A DNA stretch of 64,000 nt from Chromatiales bacterium (GTDB lineage Bacteria > Pseudomonadota > Gammaproteobacteria > Steroidobacterales > GCA-2729495), in the NCBI GenBank assembly GCA_020351875.1, contig CP070671.1:2141253-2205252 (forward strand), given 5' to 3'. The position numbers were made by a program, and so were the translations under genes. Positions 1 to 8,450 of this stretch are shown one piece after another. The number at the start of each line of letters is the position of its first letter. Position 1 is the first letter of the stretch. The notes beneath the pieces were generated by a model, which searched no databases, was not told the DNA's origin, and saw only the letters and a program-made list of their open reading frames with translations.

Positions 1-332
1 CCGTTCTCCAGCATGCCAAAGTTGAAGTAGTCACGATCGACCGGCGTGAACTCGAAGCTCACCTGGTCCCAGTCGGCGTCCAGTTCTTCGGCCAGCATCA
101 TCGGCAACGCGGTGGTGACGCCCTGGCCCATTTCGACCCGGTGTACGCCGCAGACTATGCGCCCGTCCGGGGCAATCTTGAGCCACGCGTTCAGCGGGCT
201 CATGTCGGGCGTCGAGGCACCAAATTTCTGTGCAGCGTTGCCGTCGTCCAGCCGGTTCGCGCCGTACCACACGGCCAGCCCACCACCGGCGGCAACGCCT
301 GTGAGCAGCAAGGCCCGTCGGCTGATCGGCAT
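1..332 (-). CDS. Molybdopterin-binding subunit of a xanthine dehydrogenase-family hydroxylase (IorB-like), 5' part only
   Basis: The reverse strand opens with an ATG at 332 preceded by a good AAGGAG ribosome site, and the frame stays open to the window edge (about 110 residues seen). The first residues carry a twin-arginine signal (SRRALLL followed by an Ala/Gly-rich hydrophobic run). After it come the patterns WLKIAPDGRI, EMGQGVTTALPMMLAEEL and DADWDQV, which are characteristic of the large Mo-cofactor subunit of isoquinoline 1-oxidoreductase or aldehyde-oxidase-like enzymes. Such proteins are exported folded and work with a small 2Fe-2S subunit and a c-type cytochrome. The substrate cannot be inferred. 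The C-terminal four fifths lies outside the window. Confidence 0.88.
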   Translation of the reverse strand, partial: MPISRRALLLTGVAAGGGLAVWYGANRLDDGNAAQKFGASTPDMSPLNAWLKIAPDGRIVCGVHRVEMGQGVTTALPMMLAEELDADWDQVSFEFTPVDRDYFNFGMLEN

Positions 333-414
333 TCGGCAGCTCCTTCTCGCCCTTCTTGGTGCCAGTGTATATCCTAGCCGCTGTCTTCCCCGCATAGCGA
401 TGGCTGGCCAACGA

Positions 415-885
415 ATGTCACGAACAATCTCAATCTGCGCACTCCTGGTCGGCCTCATCTTTCTCGCCGGGTGCACCAAACCGACTGCGCAACCGGAAAG
501 CAGCTATCGCATCATGCAGCGCACCGAAATACCGCTGCAGCCGTTGGTGCAATCCCAGAAAGGCCAGCCGTTCAGCAGAAGCTTCGACCAGCGAGACAAC
601 GAAGGCTGGATCAGTGACGACGGGCGGTGGTCCTATGAAGGTGTGGTCGAACACACGCGTTTTCGTTGCGGGATCTATGAAGTCGGCATCCAGCTCGGCC
701 GCGGGGTTTCGGCCTGTGCACAGCCGGAGTGGTTCAATGAACCCCAGTACGGAACCCGCGAACGCCAGTGCAACAGCGCGGCCATAATTCATAGCGGTGG
801 CGGGACCCTGCCGGTAACCCGGGAACAGGTGGAAACTGCGAACTGCGTGCGGGTACTGGTTCGTTGCAGCGGCACGTGCGGGTAG
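415..885 (+). CDS. Putative small lipoprotein
   Basis: A 156-residue protein beginning with a lipoprotein signal: MSRTISICALL, a hydrophobic run and the lipobox LAGC at residues 17-20. An upstream in-frame ATG at 400 would add five residues (MAGQR) and is less likely. The mature part is polar and has several cysteines (RFRCG, SACAQ, RQCNS, NCVRVLVRCSGTCG), suggesting disulfides in the periplasm. I do not recognise a family. The next gene starts 8 bases after the stop, so the two are probably co-transcribed. Function unknown. Confidence 0.72.
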   Translation: MSRTISICALLVGLIFLAGCTKPTAQPESSYRIMQRTEIPLQPLVQSQKGQPFSRSFDQRDNEGWISDDGRWSYEGVVEHTRFRCGIYEVGIQLGRGVSACAQPEWFNEPQYGTRERQCNSAAIIHSGGGTLPVTREQVETANCVRVLVRCSGTCG

Positions 886-893
886 ACGAGGAG

Positions 894-2348
894 ATGAAAC
901 CCGTGATGAGGCCCCGCCCGCGGATCCGCCTGGCCGCTATCGTGCAACTGTCGCTCGCCGCGGCGATGCTCGCCGGGTGCGGTGGTGACCCGCTGGAGCC
1001 GTGGCACGAGGAATACCTCGACGAAGAGTTCCGCGTCGGAATGATGAACGACGTGAAGAGCTTCACAGACTACCTGGCCCTGGAAGATCGCCTGTTCCGC
1101 CAGCTCGATCTGGAAGTCTATTCGCAGGTCGCCACCGGCCCGAGATTCGGACTGGTCCGGTTTAGCAAGGGCAGTGCCTCTGACCCGCAGTCGCGGAACC
1201 CGAACTGGAACCGTAGTTTTGAGCTGACCGCCGACAACCCTAAGGGCGGCGTGCTCCTGCTGCACGGCATGTCCGATGCGCCGTACAGCATGCGGACGCT
1301 GGGTGAGTCCCTGAATGCCCGCGGTTACTGGGTGATCGGCCTGCGCCTGCCGGGGCATGGCACAGCGCCATCCGGGCTGTTGCGGGTACGCTGGCAGGAC
1401 ATGGCCGGCGCAGTGGAGCTTGCCGCCCGACATTTGTCGGAGCGGGTCGGTGCGGCGCCGTTGCACATGGTGGGATATTCCAACGGCGCGCCCCTGGCCC
1501 TGAACTACACGCTGGATGCGCTGGACGGCGAGATTGCACCGGTTCCCGCCAGCCTGGTGCTGATCTCGCCCGCCATAGGCCTCGCCACGGGCGCTGGACT
1601 CGCCTCACTGAAACGTGCAATGGCAAACATTCCCGGGCTCGGACGATGGATCTGGATTGACGTGCAGCCGGAGTTCGATCCGTACAAGTACAACTCGTTT
1701 GCAACCAATGCCGGCGCCCAGGTCTTTGCGCTGACCCAACGGGTTGCGGAGCGCATCGCGTCCAGGGCCGATTCCGGTGTTGCACAGGTGCTGCCGCCAG
1801 TCCTGGTGTTCAAGTCGACAGTTGATGCCACGACCTCGACGCTGGCCGTCGTCGACAACCTGCTCAGGCATTTACGCCCCAATCGACACGAACTCGTGCT
1901 TTACGACATCAACAGATTTTCCCGGATTGTGTCAGTGCTGACTGATGATCCGGGGCCGTTGACCAGCGAGTTCATGAACGACGCCACACTCCCGTTTGCC
2001 GTGACGCTGGTGACGAATCACAGCCCGCAAAGTCTGGCGGTCGTTGCGCAACGCAAGCCGCCTTTTTCGAATGGCCTGGCGGCGATCGTCGACCTGGGTC
2101 TCGACTGGCCCCGCGATATCCTGTCCCTGTCCCACGTGGCGTTACCGTTCCCGCCGGACGATCCTTTATACGGGCGCGAGCCGCCGCCAGATGGCTCACT
2201 GTTTCTCGGCCAACAGGCGATCCAGGGCGAACGTGGCCTGATCCGGATTCCAGCCAGCTATTTCATTCGGCTGCGGCACAACCCGTTCTACGAATATCAG
2301 AACGCGCGGACCCTGGCCTGGCTGGAGGCGGCCGGCATCGCCAATTGA
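894..2348 (+). CDS. Lipid-anchored alpha/beta hydrolase
   Basis: A lipoprotein signal ends at LAGC (Cys29, counting from the ATG at 894; an ATG at 906 is equally possible because GAGGAG at 888-893 suits it better by spacing). The mature protein has an alpha/beta hydrolase core: oxyanion strand LLLHGMSDAP (about 122-130), RLPGHGTAPSG, and the nucleophile elbow GYSNG with Ser196. A strand followed by Asp in KSTVDATTST and a late His in TNHSP are candidates for the rest of the triad. The N-terminal 100 residues are an unrecognised extension. Likely an esterase or lipase-like enzyme facing the periplasm; substrate unknown. It shares an operon with the preceding lipoprotein. Confidence 0.8.
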   Translation: MKPVMRPRPRIRLAAIVQLSLAAAMLAGCGGDPLEPWHEEYLDEEFRVGMMNDVKSFTDYLALEDRLFRQLDLEVYSQVATGPRFGLVRFSKGSASDPQSRNPNWNRSFELTADNPKGGVLLLHGMSDAPYSMRTLGESLNARGYWVIGLRLPGHGTAPSGLLRVRWQDMAGAVELAARHLSERVGAAPLHMVGYSNGAPLALNYTLDALDGEIAPVPASLVLISPAIGLATGAGLASLKRAMANIPGLGRWIWIDVQPEFDPYKYNSFATNAGAQVFALTQRVAERIASRADSGVAQVLPPVLVFKSTVDATTSTLAVVDNLLRHLRPNRHELVLYDINRFSRIVSVLTDDPGPLTSEFMNDATLPFAVTLVTNHSPQSLAVVAQRKPPFSNGLAAIVDLGLDWPRDILSLSHVALPFPPDDPLYGREPPPDGSLFLGQQAIQGERGLIRIPASYFIRLRHNPFYEYQNARTLAWLEAAGIAN

Positions 2349-2410
2349 CAGGGCTCCAGTCAAAGGTGGAAGGTTACTGGCCCGAACGACTGGCATAGGG
2401 TGACCGCCTC

Positions 2411-3091
2411 ATGATCAATAACAAGATGCTCCGTGTCGCTGGAATGGCGGTAACGCTGGTGCTGGCGGGTTGTGCCACCAGCCCGACCGAACCCCCCGTA
2501 CTGGGCGACGAGGAAACGTTCGATGGACTGCGGCGCGTGGAGAACTCGCGGGCCAGCGCCGCGTGGGTCCGGCCGGGCATCGACTTGTCCACCTACACCA
2601 AGATTCGCTTGCAGGGTGCCGGCATCAGCTTCCGGCCGGTGAGGAGAAGCGGAGCCTCGGCCCGCGAATTCCCGGTCTCGCCGGCGAACCAGGAACGCAT
2701 GAAAGAGGTCCTGGCCGAGGTCTTCACCGACGAACTGTCGCAGTCGACGCGCTTTCAGCTGGTCCAGGAAGCCGGTCCCGACGTGTTGACCGTGTGGGGC
2801 GGCCTGTACGACGTGGTGTCTTTTGTGCCGCCGGAGCGTGGCGCGCGTGACCGGATCTTCATCGATCGCGTTGGCGAAGCGACACTGGTGCTGGAACTGC
2901 GTGACTCGGAAAGCAACACGACCCTGGCCCGGGCCGTCGACCGGCGCGCCGCGGCCCGGTCGGGCGGCACCATGCAGCGCTCGAACTCTGCGTCGAACTG
3001 GGCCGAGGTCCGCCGGGTCGCACGGCGCTGGGCGACGATGCTGCGGGAGCGCCTCGATGCCGCCGACAGCTGGACGATCGTGGGGTCCTGA
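2411..3091 (+). CDS. DUF3313-like lipoprotein
   Basis: 226 residues with a lipoprotein signal ending in LVLAGC (Cys21). The mature part has the layout of DUF3313 proteins: an early segment giving a Trp-rich start (AAWVRPGIDLSTYTKIRL), a central region on assembly-like beta strands (DVLTVWGGLYDVV), a strand ERGARDRIF, then EATLVLELRDSES and a C-terminal amphipathic helix rich in Arg/Trp. The family is widespread in gammaproteobacterial envelopes and has no assigned function. The gene starts 62 bases after the hydrolase and ends at a GC-rich hairpin, so it is likely the last gene of this strand block. Confidence 0.75.
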   Translation: MINNKMLRVAGMAVTLVLAGCATSPTEPPVLGDEETFDGLRRVENSRASAAWVRPGIDLSTYTKIRLQGAGISFRPVRRSGASAREFPVSPANQERMKEVLAEVFTDELSQSTRFQLVQEAGPDVLTVWGGLYDVVSFVPPERGARDRIFIDRVGEATLVLELRDSESNTTLARAVDRRAAARSGGTMQRSNSASNWAEVRRVARRWATMLRERLDAADSWTIVGS

Positions 3092-3101
3092 ATAAAGAGG
3101 A

Positions 3102-3122
3102 CGCGGGTCCGGCGGACCCGCG
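3102..3122. terminator. GC-rich hairpin between convergent genes
   Basis: Perfect stem of nine pairs (CGCGGGTCC / GGACCCGCG) with a GGC loop, lying between the stop of the DUF3313-like gene and the stop of mscL. There is no clean T-run on the plus side; on the minus side the sequence after the stem reads TCCTCTTTATTC. Position and stem strength suggest a shared transcription end, but the missing U-tract makes it a weak prediction. Confidence 0.5.
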
Positions 3123-3157
3123 CCCGAACTACCACAGCCCGATAACCGTGGCTGCGT

Positions 3158-3580
3158 CTAGCGTGGCGCCTTCAGCGCATCGCGGATCTCGGTGAGCAGT
3201 TTTTCTTCCGCGGACGGTTCCGGCGGCTTCGGCGGCGGCGCCTCTTCTTCCTGCTTCTGCAGTTTGTTCATCGCCTTGATCGCAATGAAGATTGCGAAGG
3301 CCACGATGATGAAATCCAGCAAAGTGTTGATGAACGTCCCGTAGCGGATCACCGCAGCACCCGCCTCTTCGGCCGCGGCCAGGCTCGGGTAGTCCGTGCC
3401 GCTCAGGTTGATGAACAGGCTGCCGAAGTCCACGTTGCCCATCAGCATGCCGATGGGCGGCATGATCACGTCGTTCACGAAGGAACTGACGATCTTGCCG
3501 AAGGCCCCGCCGATAATGATGCCCACGGCCATGTCGACGACATTGCCGCGCATCGCGAATTTTTTGAATTCTTCTAGCAT
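3158..3580 (-). CDS. mscL: Large-conductance mechanosensitive channel
   Basis: 140 residues matching MscL along the whole length. It begins [20 protein letters not shown], then the pore helix [23 protein letters not shown], a periplasmic loop with [14 protein letters not shown], the second helix ([21 protein letters not shown]) and a charged C-terminal tail ending [12 protein letters not shown]. The homopentamer opens under membrane tension and releases solutes during hypo-osmotic shock. The cytoplasmic tail has an acidic and proline insert ([12 protein letters not shown]), normal variation for the family. It lies 25 bases downstream of an Ala-rich lipoprotein gene on the same strand. Confidence 0.98.
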   Translation of the reverse strand: MLEEFKKFAMRGNVVDMAVGIIIGGAFGKIVSSFVNDVIMPPIGMLMGNVDFGSLFINLSGTDYPSLAAAEEAGAAVIRYGTFINTLLDFIIVAFAIFIAIKAMNKLQKQEEEAPPPKPPEPSAEEKLLTEIRDALKAPR

Positions 3581-3605
3581 GGTTGTGTGCCCCCTGTAGC
3601 CCCTG

Positions 3606-4019
3606 CTAGTTGCCCATCATGTCCTGGGCCTTTTTCGCGGCCTCGTCCTGGGCAGTATCGGCGGCTTCGCCAGCCTTCTCTTCCGCCATGGCCTCGCCCT
3701 GGTCCATGGCTGCGTCGGCAGACTGGCCGGCACTTTCCATTGCCGCATCGCCCGCTGCCTTGGCTGCGTCTTCCATGCTCGCATCCTCTTCGAGCGCGGC
3801 CTGGCCCGCCTGGGCACCGGCGTCCGCGGCGTCAGAGGCAGCCTGGCCGGCTTGCTCCTTCGCGTCGTCCATCATCGCGCCTGCCTGGTCAGTGGTTTCC
3901 GCGGCCTTTTCCTGCATCGCGTCGGCCGCTTCGCCCATCGAGCTCGGCTTGTCGTCGCCACCGCAGGCGGTCAGTGCGAACGACGCGATAAGTATCAGCA
4001 GAGTCGTCAGTGTCTTCAT
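3606..4019 (-). CDS. Ala-rich, low-complexity lipoprotein
   Basis: 137 residues from the ATG at 4019, chosen because it gives a textbook lipoprotein signal ([20 protein letters not shown], Cys19). An upstream in-frame start would place 20 extra residues before it. The mature chain is almost wholly Ala, Gly, Asp, Glu, Gln and Met in short repeats of the type [12 protein letters not shown] and [12 protein letters not shown], predicting a long amphipathic helix or a disordered rod. It is acidic with few basic residues. It recalls LEA-like or Lpp-like envelope spacers, but no family can be assigned. It sits just upstream of mscL on the same strand, hinting at a shared envelope-stress role. Confidence 0.75.
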   Translation of the reverse strand: MKTLTTLLILIASFALTACGGDDKPSSMGEAADAMQEKAAETTDQAGAMMDDAKEQAGQAASDAADAGAQAGQAALEEDASMEDAAKAAGDAAMESAGQSADAAMDQGEAMAEEKAGEAADTAQDEAAKKAQDMMGN

Positions 4020-4220
4020 GTGTATGCCCTCGACTATCCGGTTAAAAACCCACCCCTTGGCCGTCAGCTCAATGCACAACCGGCCGTTTCGGTTTGGTCA
4101 AACATTATGTCTTGACGGTGCCAGTGTACGCACTTTGGGTGCCGGTTCCAGATCCGGGGGAATCCCGTATCGCTTCGACAAGTACTTATGCCCCTGTCGG
4201 CCAGCCGCAGGGCGTACGCA
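4020..4220. other. Intergenic stretch without a recognisable gene
   Basis: Between the Ala-rich lipoprotein gene and the permease stub I see no coding frame of any length and no strong promoter. On the minus strand a TTGACC hexamer occurs upstream of the lipoprotein gene without a good -10 partner. The segment may be what is left of a deleted ABC permease gene. Confidence 0.4.
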
Positions 4221-4334
4221 TCATCCGGCGCGGATTCCGAACAGCGGCACCATCACCACCAGCAGGCCAACCAGGGCCAGGTGCTCAGCCGTGTAACGCA
4301 GCAGCCGTGCTGCGCGCGTGTCCACGAGGGTCAT
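4221..4334 (-). pseudogene. Possible remnant of an osmoprotectant ABC permease N-terminus
   Basis: Directly downstream of the ATPase gene the reverse strand encodes 37 residues and then stops. The segment RLLRYTAEHLALVGLL resembles the first membrane helix of OpuBB/OsmW-type permeases (pattern TxEHLxLVxxAL). Nothing downstream continues the permease. In this family the permease gene normally follows the ATPase, so a truncated remnant is plausible. It could also be a chance 37-codon frame; the similarity is short. Confidence 0.4.
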
Positions 4335-4365
4335 CGTGTCCAGGCCGACCGCAGCGCGCAGCGGT

Positions 4366-5115
4366 TCATGTTGGCGTTCCGGTGTTCGGCAGGTGACTGC
4401 GCTGGGCCCGAATGAAGCGCGCCACGAACTCGTCGGCGGGCGCCTGCAGCATGTCGCCGAGGCGGCCGCGCTGGACGACCTGGCCGTCGCGCATCAGCAC
4501 GATCTCGTGGCCGAGGAATGCGGCCTCGGCCAGGTCGTGGGTCACCATGACCACCGTCTTCCCGAGACGGCCGAAGATCTCGCGCAGGTCCTGCTGCAGC
4601 TCGAAGCGAATCATCGGGTCCAGGGCGCCGAGGGGTTCGTCGAGCAGCAGCACTTCGGGGTCGAGCATCAGCGCGCGCATCAACCCGACCCGCTGGTTCT
4701 GGCCACCGGACAGTTCGAGCGGATAGCGGTCGAGACAGTCCGCCGGAAAATGGCTCAGTGCCGCCAGTTCCGCCGTGCGCGCATCCCTGTCGGCGCGATT
4801 CCACTCGAGATATCGCGCCATCAGCTGGATGTTCTGCCGTGCCGTCAGGTGCGGAAACAGGCCCCCGTCCTGCACCACGTAACCGACGCGCCGGCGGATC
4901 GCCAGCACGTTCGATTCGCAGACGGTGTCGCCGTCAAACGCCACGTTGCCGGCATCGGGCACGGCCAGCCCGATCAGCGCGCGCAACAAGGTCGTCTTGC
5001 CGCAGCCGGACGGGCCGATCAGCACCGTCGTCTGGCCCGGCGCAATGTCGAGGCTGACATTGTCCAGTGCGCAGACCTGCGCGTAGCGCTTGGAAATACC
5101 GGTCAGGCGAAACAT
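4366..5115 (-). CDS. ABC transporter ATP-binding protein, glycine betaine/osmoprotectant type (OpuBA/OsmV-like)
   Basis: 249 residues with Walker A GPSGCGKTT (34-42), Q-loop in GYVVQDGGLFPHLT, signature LSGGQNQR, Walker B VLLLDEP and the switch His in VTHD. The pattern FDGDTV..IRRRVGYVVQ and LLDEPLGALDPMIRFELQQDL is typical of the OpuBA/ProV-like quaternary amine ATPases. No CBS domain is present. Partners (permease and substrate-binding protein) are missing: only a 37-codon stub lies downstream, and a divergent oxidoreductase lies upstream. The ATPase may be orphaned or serve permeases encoded elsewhere. Confidence 0.85.
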   Translation of the reverse strand: MFRLTGISKRYAQVCALDNVSLDIAPGQTTVLIGPSGCGKTTLLRALIGLAVPDAGNVAFDGDTVCESNVLAIRRRVGYVVQDGGLFPHLTARQNIQLMARYLEWNRADRDARTAELAALSHFPADCLDRYPLELSGGQNQRVGLMRALMLDPEVLLLDEPLGALDPMIRFELQQDLREIFGRLGKTVVMVTHDLAEAAFLGHEIVLMRDGQVVQRGRLGDMLQAPADEFVARFIRAQRSHLPNTGTPT

Positions 5116-5232
5116 GGGATCTGCAAGCCGGGGAGCGCCCGAGTCTAAGGGATCCGCGGCGGTTTCTCCCGCTGGCAGGCTGGCGCCGCCACGTCGTGCC
5201 CGGCTGTGGGGCTCAGGTTAAGCTTGCCGGCC

Positions 5233-7443
5233 ATGGACAAGCACGGTGCAAGCGGTCCGGTCGATACCCGGGCGCCCGTGGCCGGCGGGGTCAAGAAGGT
5301 CCTGTACACGCTGCAGACCGCGCAGCGCATCGGGCTGAAGAACACCGCCAAGGCGCTGCGTGCCAGGAATACCTGCAAGGCCTGCGGCCTGGGCATGGGC
5401 GGCCAGCTCGGCGGCATGGTGAACGAGCTGGGAGAATTTCCGTCGGTCTGCAACAAGAGCCTGCAGGCCCAGTCCACCGACATTCAGCCACCGATTCCCG
5501 CCGTGATTTTCGACCATCCGCTGCACGAACTGCGGGAACTCGACGGCCATGAGCTCGAGCACCTGGGCCGCCTGGGCTCGCCCATTTACAAGGCGGCCGG
5601 CGGCGACCGCTACCAGCCCGTGGACTGGGGCTTTGCGCTCAATCGCGCGGCGCGGGTGCTGCGGGCGACGGATCCGGACCGCAGTTTTTTCTACTCCTCG
5701 GGCCGGTCGTCCAACGAAGCCGGTTTCCTGCTGCAGCTTTTTGCGCGGCTTTACGGCACGAACAACGTCAACAACTGTTCCTATTACTGTCACCAGGCAA
5801 CCAGTGTCGCGTTGGGCAATACGGTCGGGACCGGCACGTCCACCGTGGAGCTCGCCGACCTGACGGGCTGCGATTTGCTGATCCTGGCGGGCGCGAACCC
5901 GGCATCCAATCACCCGCGCCTGATTCACCAGCTGCAGGCGATCCGCGAACGCGGGGGCGATGTGATCGTGATCAACCCCGCCCGTGAGTCGGGCCTGGTG
6001 CGCTTCGCGGTGCCGAAAAGCCCGAAGTCGATGTTGAGCGGCGGTACGTGGATTGCATCGGATTACCTGCAGCCACGCATCGGGTCCGACGTCACACTGT
6101 TCAAGGCACTGGCGAAGGCGGTGGTGGAGGCCGGGGGACAGGATGATGCGTTCATCGCCGAGCACGCCAACGGCTACGCAGAGTTTCGTGCCGACCTCGA
6201 GACGCTGGACTGGGAAATGCTTTGTACGCAGTGCGGGCTGGAGCGGGCGGACATCGACCGCGTTGCCGACCGTTATTGCCGGGCGGAGCGGGTAATTTTC
6301 GCGTGGGGCATGGGGCTGACCCACCATGTGAACGGCGTGGACAACATCGAAGCGTTGGCCAGCCTGGCTTTGCTGCGCGGCATGGTCGGCAAACGTTTCG
6401 CCGGCCTGCTGCCCCTGCGGGGGCACAGCAACATCCAGGGTATCGGCACGGTCGGCGTAAAGCCGGCGCTGCCCGAAGCCGTCCTCGCCAGCCTGGAGTC
6501 CGAACTGGGCGTGACCCTGCCCCGCAAACCGGGCTTCGACACGATGGCCGCCACGCAGGCGGCGGCCGCCGGTGAAATAGACGCCGCGGTCATCATGGGT
6601 GGGAACCTGTACGGGGCGAATCCCGATGCGGCCTGGGTGGAGAAAGCGCTCGATCGAATCGGTTTCAAGCTTTTCCTGACCACGACGCTGAACCGCTCCC
6701 ACCTGTTCGGCGTCGACACCGGCGAGAGCCTTGTGCTGCCGGTTGCCGCGCGGGACGAGGAGTGGCAGCCGACCACCCAGGAGTCGATGTTCAACTACGT
6801 GCGCATGAGCGACGGCGGCATCACGCGGCTGCGTGATGCGCGCCCGGAAGTGCTGGTGCTCGCCGATCTGGCGGAACGGGTGCTGGACGACTGTCCGGTG
6901 GATCTTCGCCAGTTCCGCAATCATCGCCGCATTCGTCAGGCCATCGCCCGGACCGTGCCCGGCATGCAGGACCTGGCGGACATCGACACCACGCGGCGTG
7001 AATTCCACGTGCGGGGCAGGCTGCTGCACGCACCGAAATTTCCCACGGCTGACGGGCGCGCCGCCTTCCGGGTCGTGCCGATGCCGGCCGTGAGTCGCGC
7101 GCGCCCATTCACGCTCACGACCATCCGCAGCGAAGGGCAGTTCAACACGATCATCTACGAGCGCCAGGACACCTATCGCGGCACGCAGAACCGTTGGGCG
7201 GTGCTGATGAATCCCGACGACATGTCGGCTCTGGGTGTCGGTGAGGGCGCCGAAGTCGACCTGGTTTCCGACCAGGGACGCATGGCCGGGGTCATGGTGC
7301 ACGCCTTCGACCTGCCGGCAGGTGCGATCGGCGCCTATTTCCCGGAGGCGAACGTACTGATCGGCAACGCGGTGGATCGCCGCAGCCAGACGCCCGGGTT
7401 TAAGGCCACCCCCGTTACGGTGGAAGTCGCGGGCACGAACTGA
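5233..7443 (+). CDS. FdhF/YdeP-family molybdopterin oxidoreductase
   Basis: 736 residues from the ATG at 5233 (a GTG at 5206 in frame is possible). The N-terminal cysteines CKACGLGMGG (48-51) and SVCNKS (73) follow the YdeP pattern rather than a classic formate dehydrogenase 4Fe-4S motif. Later blocks are FFYSSGRSSNEAGF, NNCSYYCHQAT, GANPASNHPR, FAWGMGLTHHVNGVDN, LLPLRGHSNIQG and a C-terminal MopB-like domain (IIYERQDTYRGTQNRW, ADQG-type strand). YdeP proteins bind bis-MGD; in enteric bacteria the homologue is linked to acid resistance, but the reaction is unknown. No signal peptide, so cytoplasmic. It diverges from the ABC ATPase with 117 bases between the starts. Confidence 0.9.
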   Translation: MDKHGASGPVDTRAPVAGGVKKVLYTLQTAQRIGLKNTAKALRARNTCKACGLGMGGQLGGMVNELGEFPSVCNKSLQAQSTDIQPPIPAVIFDHPLHELRELDGHELEHLGRLGSPIYKAAGGDRYQPVDWGFALNRAARVLRATDPDRSFFYSSGRSSNEAGFLLQLFARLYGTNNVNNCSYYCHQATSVALGNTVGTGTSTVELADLTGCDLLILAGANPASNHPRLIHQLQAIRERGGDVIVINPARESGLVRFAVPKSPKSMLSGGTWIASDYLQPRIGSDVTLFKALAKAVVEAGGQDDAFIAEHANGYAEFRADLETLDWEMLCTQCGLERADIDRVADRYCRAERVIFAWGMGLTHHVNGVDNIEALASLALLRGMVGKRFAGLLPLRGHSNIQGIGTVGVKPALPEAVLASLESELGVTLPRKPGFDTMAATQAAAAGEIDAAVIMGGNLYGANPDAAWVEKALDRIGFKLFLTTTLNRSHLFGVDTGESLVLPVAARDEEWQPTTQESMFNYVRMSDGGITRLRDARPEVLVLADLAERVLDDCPVDLRQFRNHRRIRQAIARTVPGMQDLADIDTTRREFHVRGRLLHAPKFPTADGRAAFRVVPMPAVSRARPFTLTTIRSEGQFNTIIYERQDTYRGTQNRWAVLMNPDDMSALGVGEGAEVDLVSDQGRMAGVMVHAFDLPAGAIGAYFPEANVLIGNAVDRRSQTPGFKATPVTVEVAGTN

Positions 7444-7526
7444 GCGGCTCGCGCTCGCCGGCCCTTGCAATGCGGCGCTGGGCTTGGCGAAATGCGCGCC
7501 AGGCAAGTAGGGATTGACTGGAACGA

Positions 7527-8387
7527 ATGATGTCAGCAGCAGCGCAGGCGGCCGCCCCGAATCTTGAGAAACTGCACAAGCGCTTGTGCCGCGCGGTCGG
7601 CAAGGCGATTGCCGACTACAACATGGTCGAGGACGGTGACCGGATCATGGTGTGCCTGTCCGGCGGCAAGGATTCCTTCGCGATGCTGGACATCCTGATG
7701 CGGCTGCGTGAGCGCGCGCCGGTGAACTTCGAGCTGGTCGCGGTCAACATGGATCAGAAGCAGCCGGGTTTCCCGGCCGACGTGCTGCCGCGGTATCTCG
7801 ACGGCCTCGACATCGAGTACCACATTGTCGAAAAAGACACCTATTCCATCGTGCGTGACAAGATTCCCGACGGGCGCACGACCTGCGGGCTGTGTTCACG
7901 CCTGCGCCGCGGCACGCTGTACGGGTTCGCCGAGCGGATCGGCGCCGACAAGATCGCGCTGGGTCATCACCGCGACGACATCGTCGAGACGCTGTTCCTG
8001 AACCTGTTTTTCGGTTCCAGGCTGGCCGCGATGCCGCCGAAACTGCGCTCCGATGACGGGCGCAACGTGGTCATCCGTCCGCTGGCCTACTGCGCGGAAC
8101 CGGATCTCGCCCGCTACGCGACGCTGCGCGACTTCCCGATCATTCCGTGCAACCTGTGCGGCTCGCAGCCCAACCTGCAGCGCCAGCAGGTGAAGCAGAT
8201 GCTCGCCGACTGGGAATGTCAGCACCCGGGCCGTACGAACCTGATCTTCGGCGCTTTGCAGAACGTGGCGCCCAGCCAGCTGGCCGACCCGGCACTGTTC
8301 GACTTCGCGTCCCTGCGGCGGGTTAGCGAGGTGGCGGACGGGGCGGCCTTTGCCGGGAATGATGATTGGAGCGTGGCGGCAGGCTGA
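7527..8387 (+). CDS. ttcA: tRNA 2-thiocytidine(32) synthetase TtcA
   Basis: 286 residues. The PP-loop SGGKDS lies at 45-50. Cys120 and Cys123 ([12 protein letters not shown]) are the conserved pair that binds the [4Fe-4S] cluster together with a further Cys in PCNLCGSQ (208-211). [17 protein letters not shown] is the family core. TtcA adenylates cytidine 32 of certain tRNAs and replaces its oxygen with sulfur. Length is normal. Two adjacent ATG codons (7527 and 7530) could start translation. The gene is separated from its neighbours by 63-83 bases, with no clear operon partner. Confidence 0.97.
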   Translation: MMSAAAQAAAPNLEKLHKRLCRAVGKAIADYNMVEDGDRIMVCLSGGKDSFAMLDILMRLRERAPVNFELVAVNMDQKQPGFPADVLPRYLDGLDIEYHIVEKDTYSIVRDKIPDGRTTCGLCSRLRRGTLYGFAERIGADKIALGHHRDDIVETLFLNLFFGSRLAAMPPKLRSDDGRNVVIRPLAYCAEPDLARYATLRDFPIIPCNLCGSQPNLQRQQVKQMLADWECQHPGRTNLIFGALQNVAPSQLADPALFDFASLRRVSEVADGAAFAGNDDWSVAAG

Positions 8388-8450
8388 GTCGCGGCTTGCA
8401 ATCTGCGCCGACTCTCTGAACACTCTGCCGCCGCGAACCCGGACCCACCT

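Noticed and set aside
5218-7506. Very long open frames antisense to the YdeP-like gene and, at 7896-9878, antisense to ttcA and the glycosyltransferase.
   Set aside because: They are shadows of GC-rich codon use: repetitive His/Arg/Gln composition, no similarity, and complete overlap with well-supported genes.
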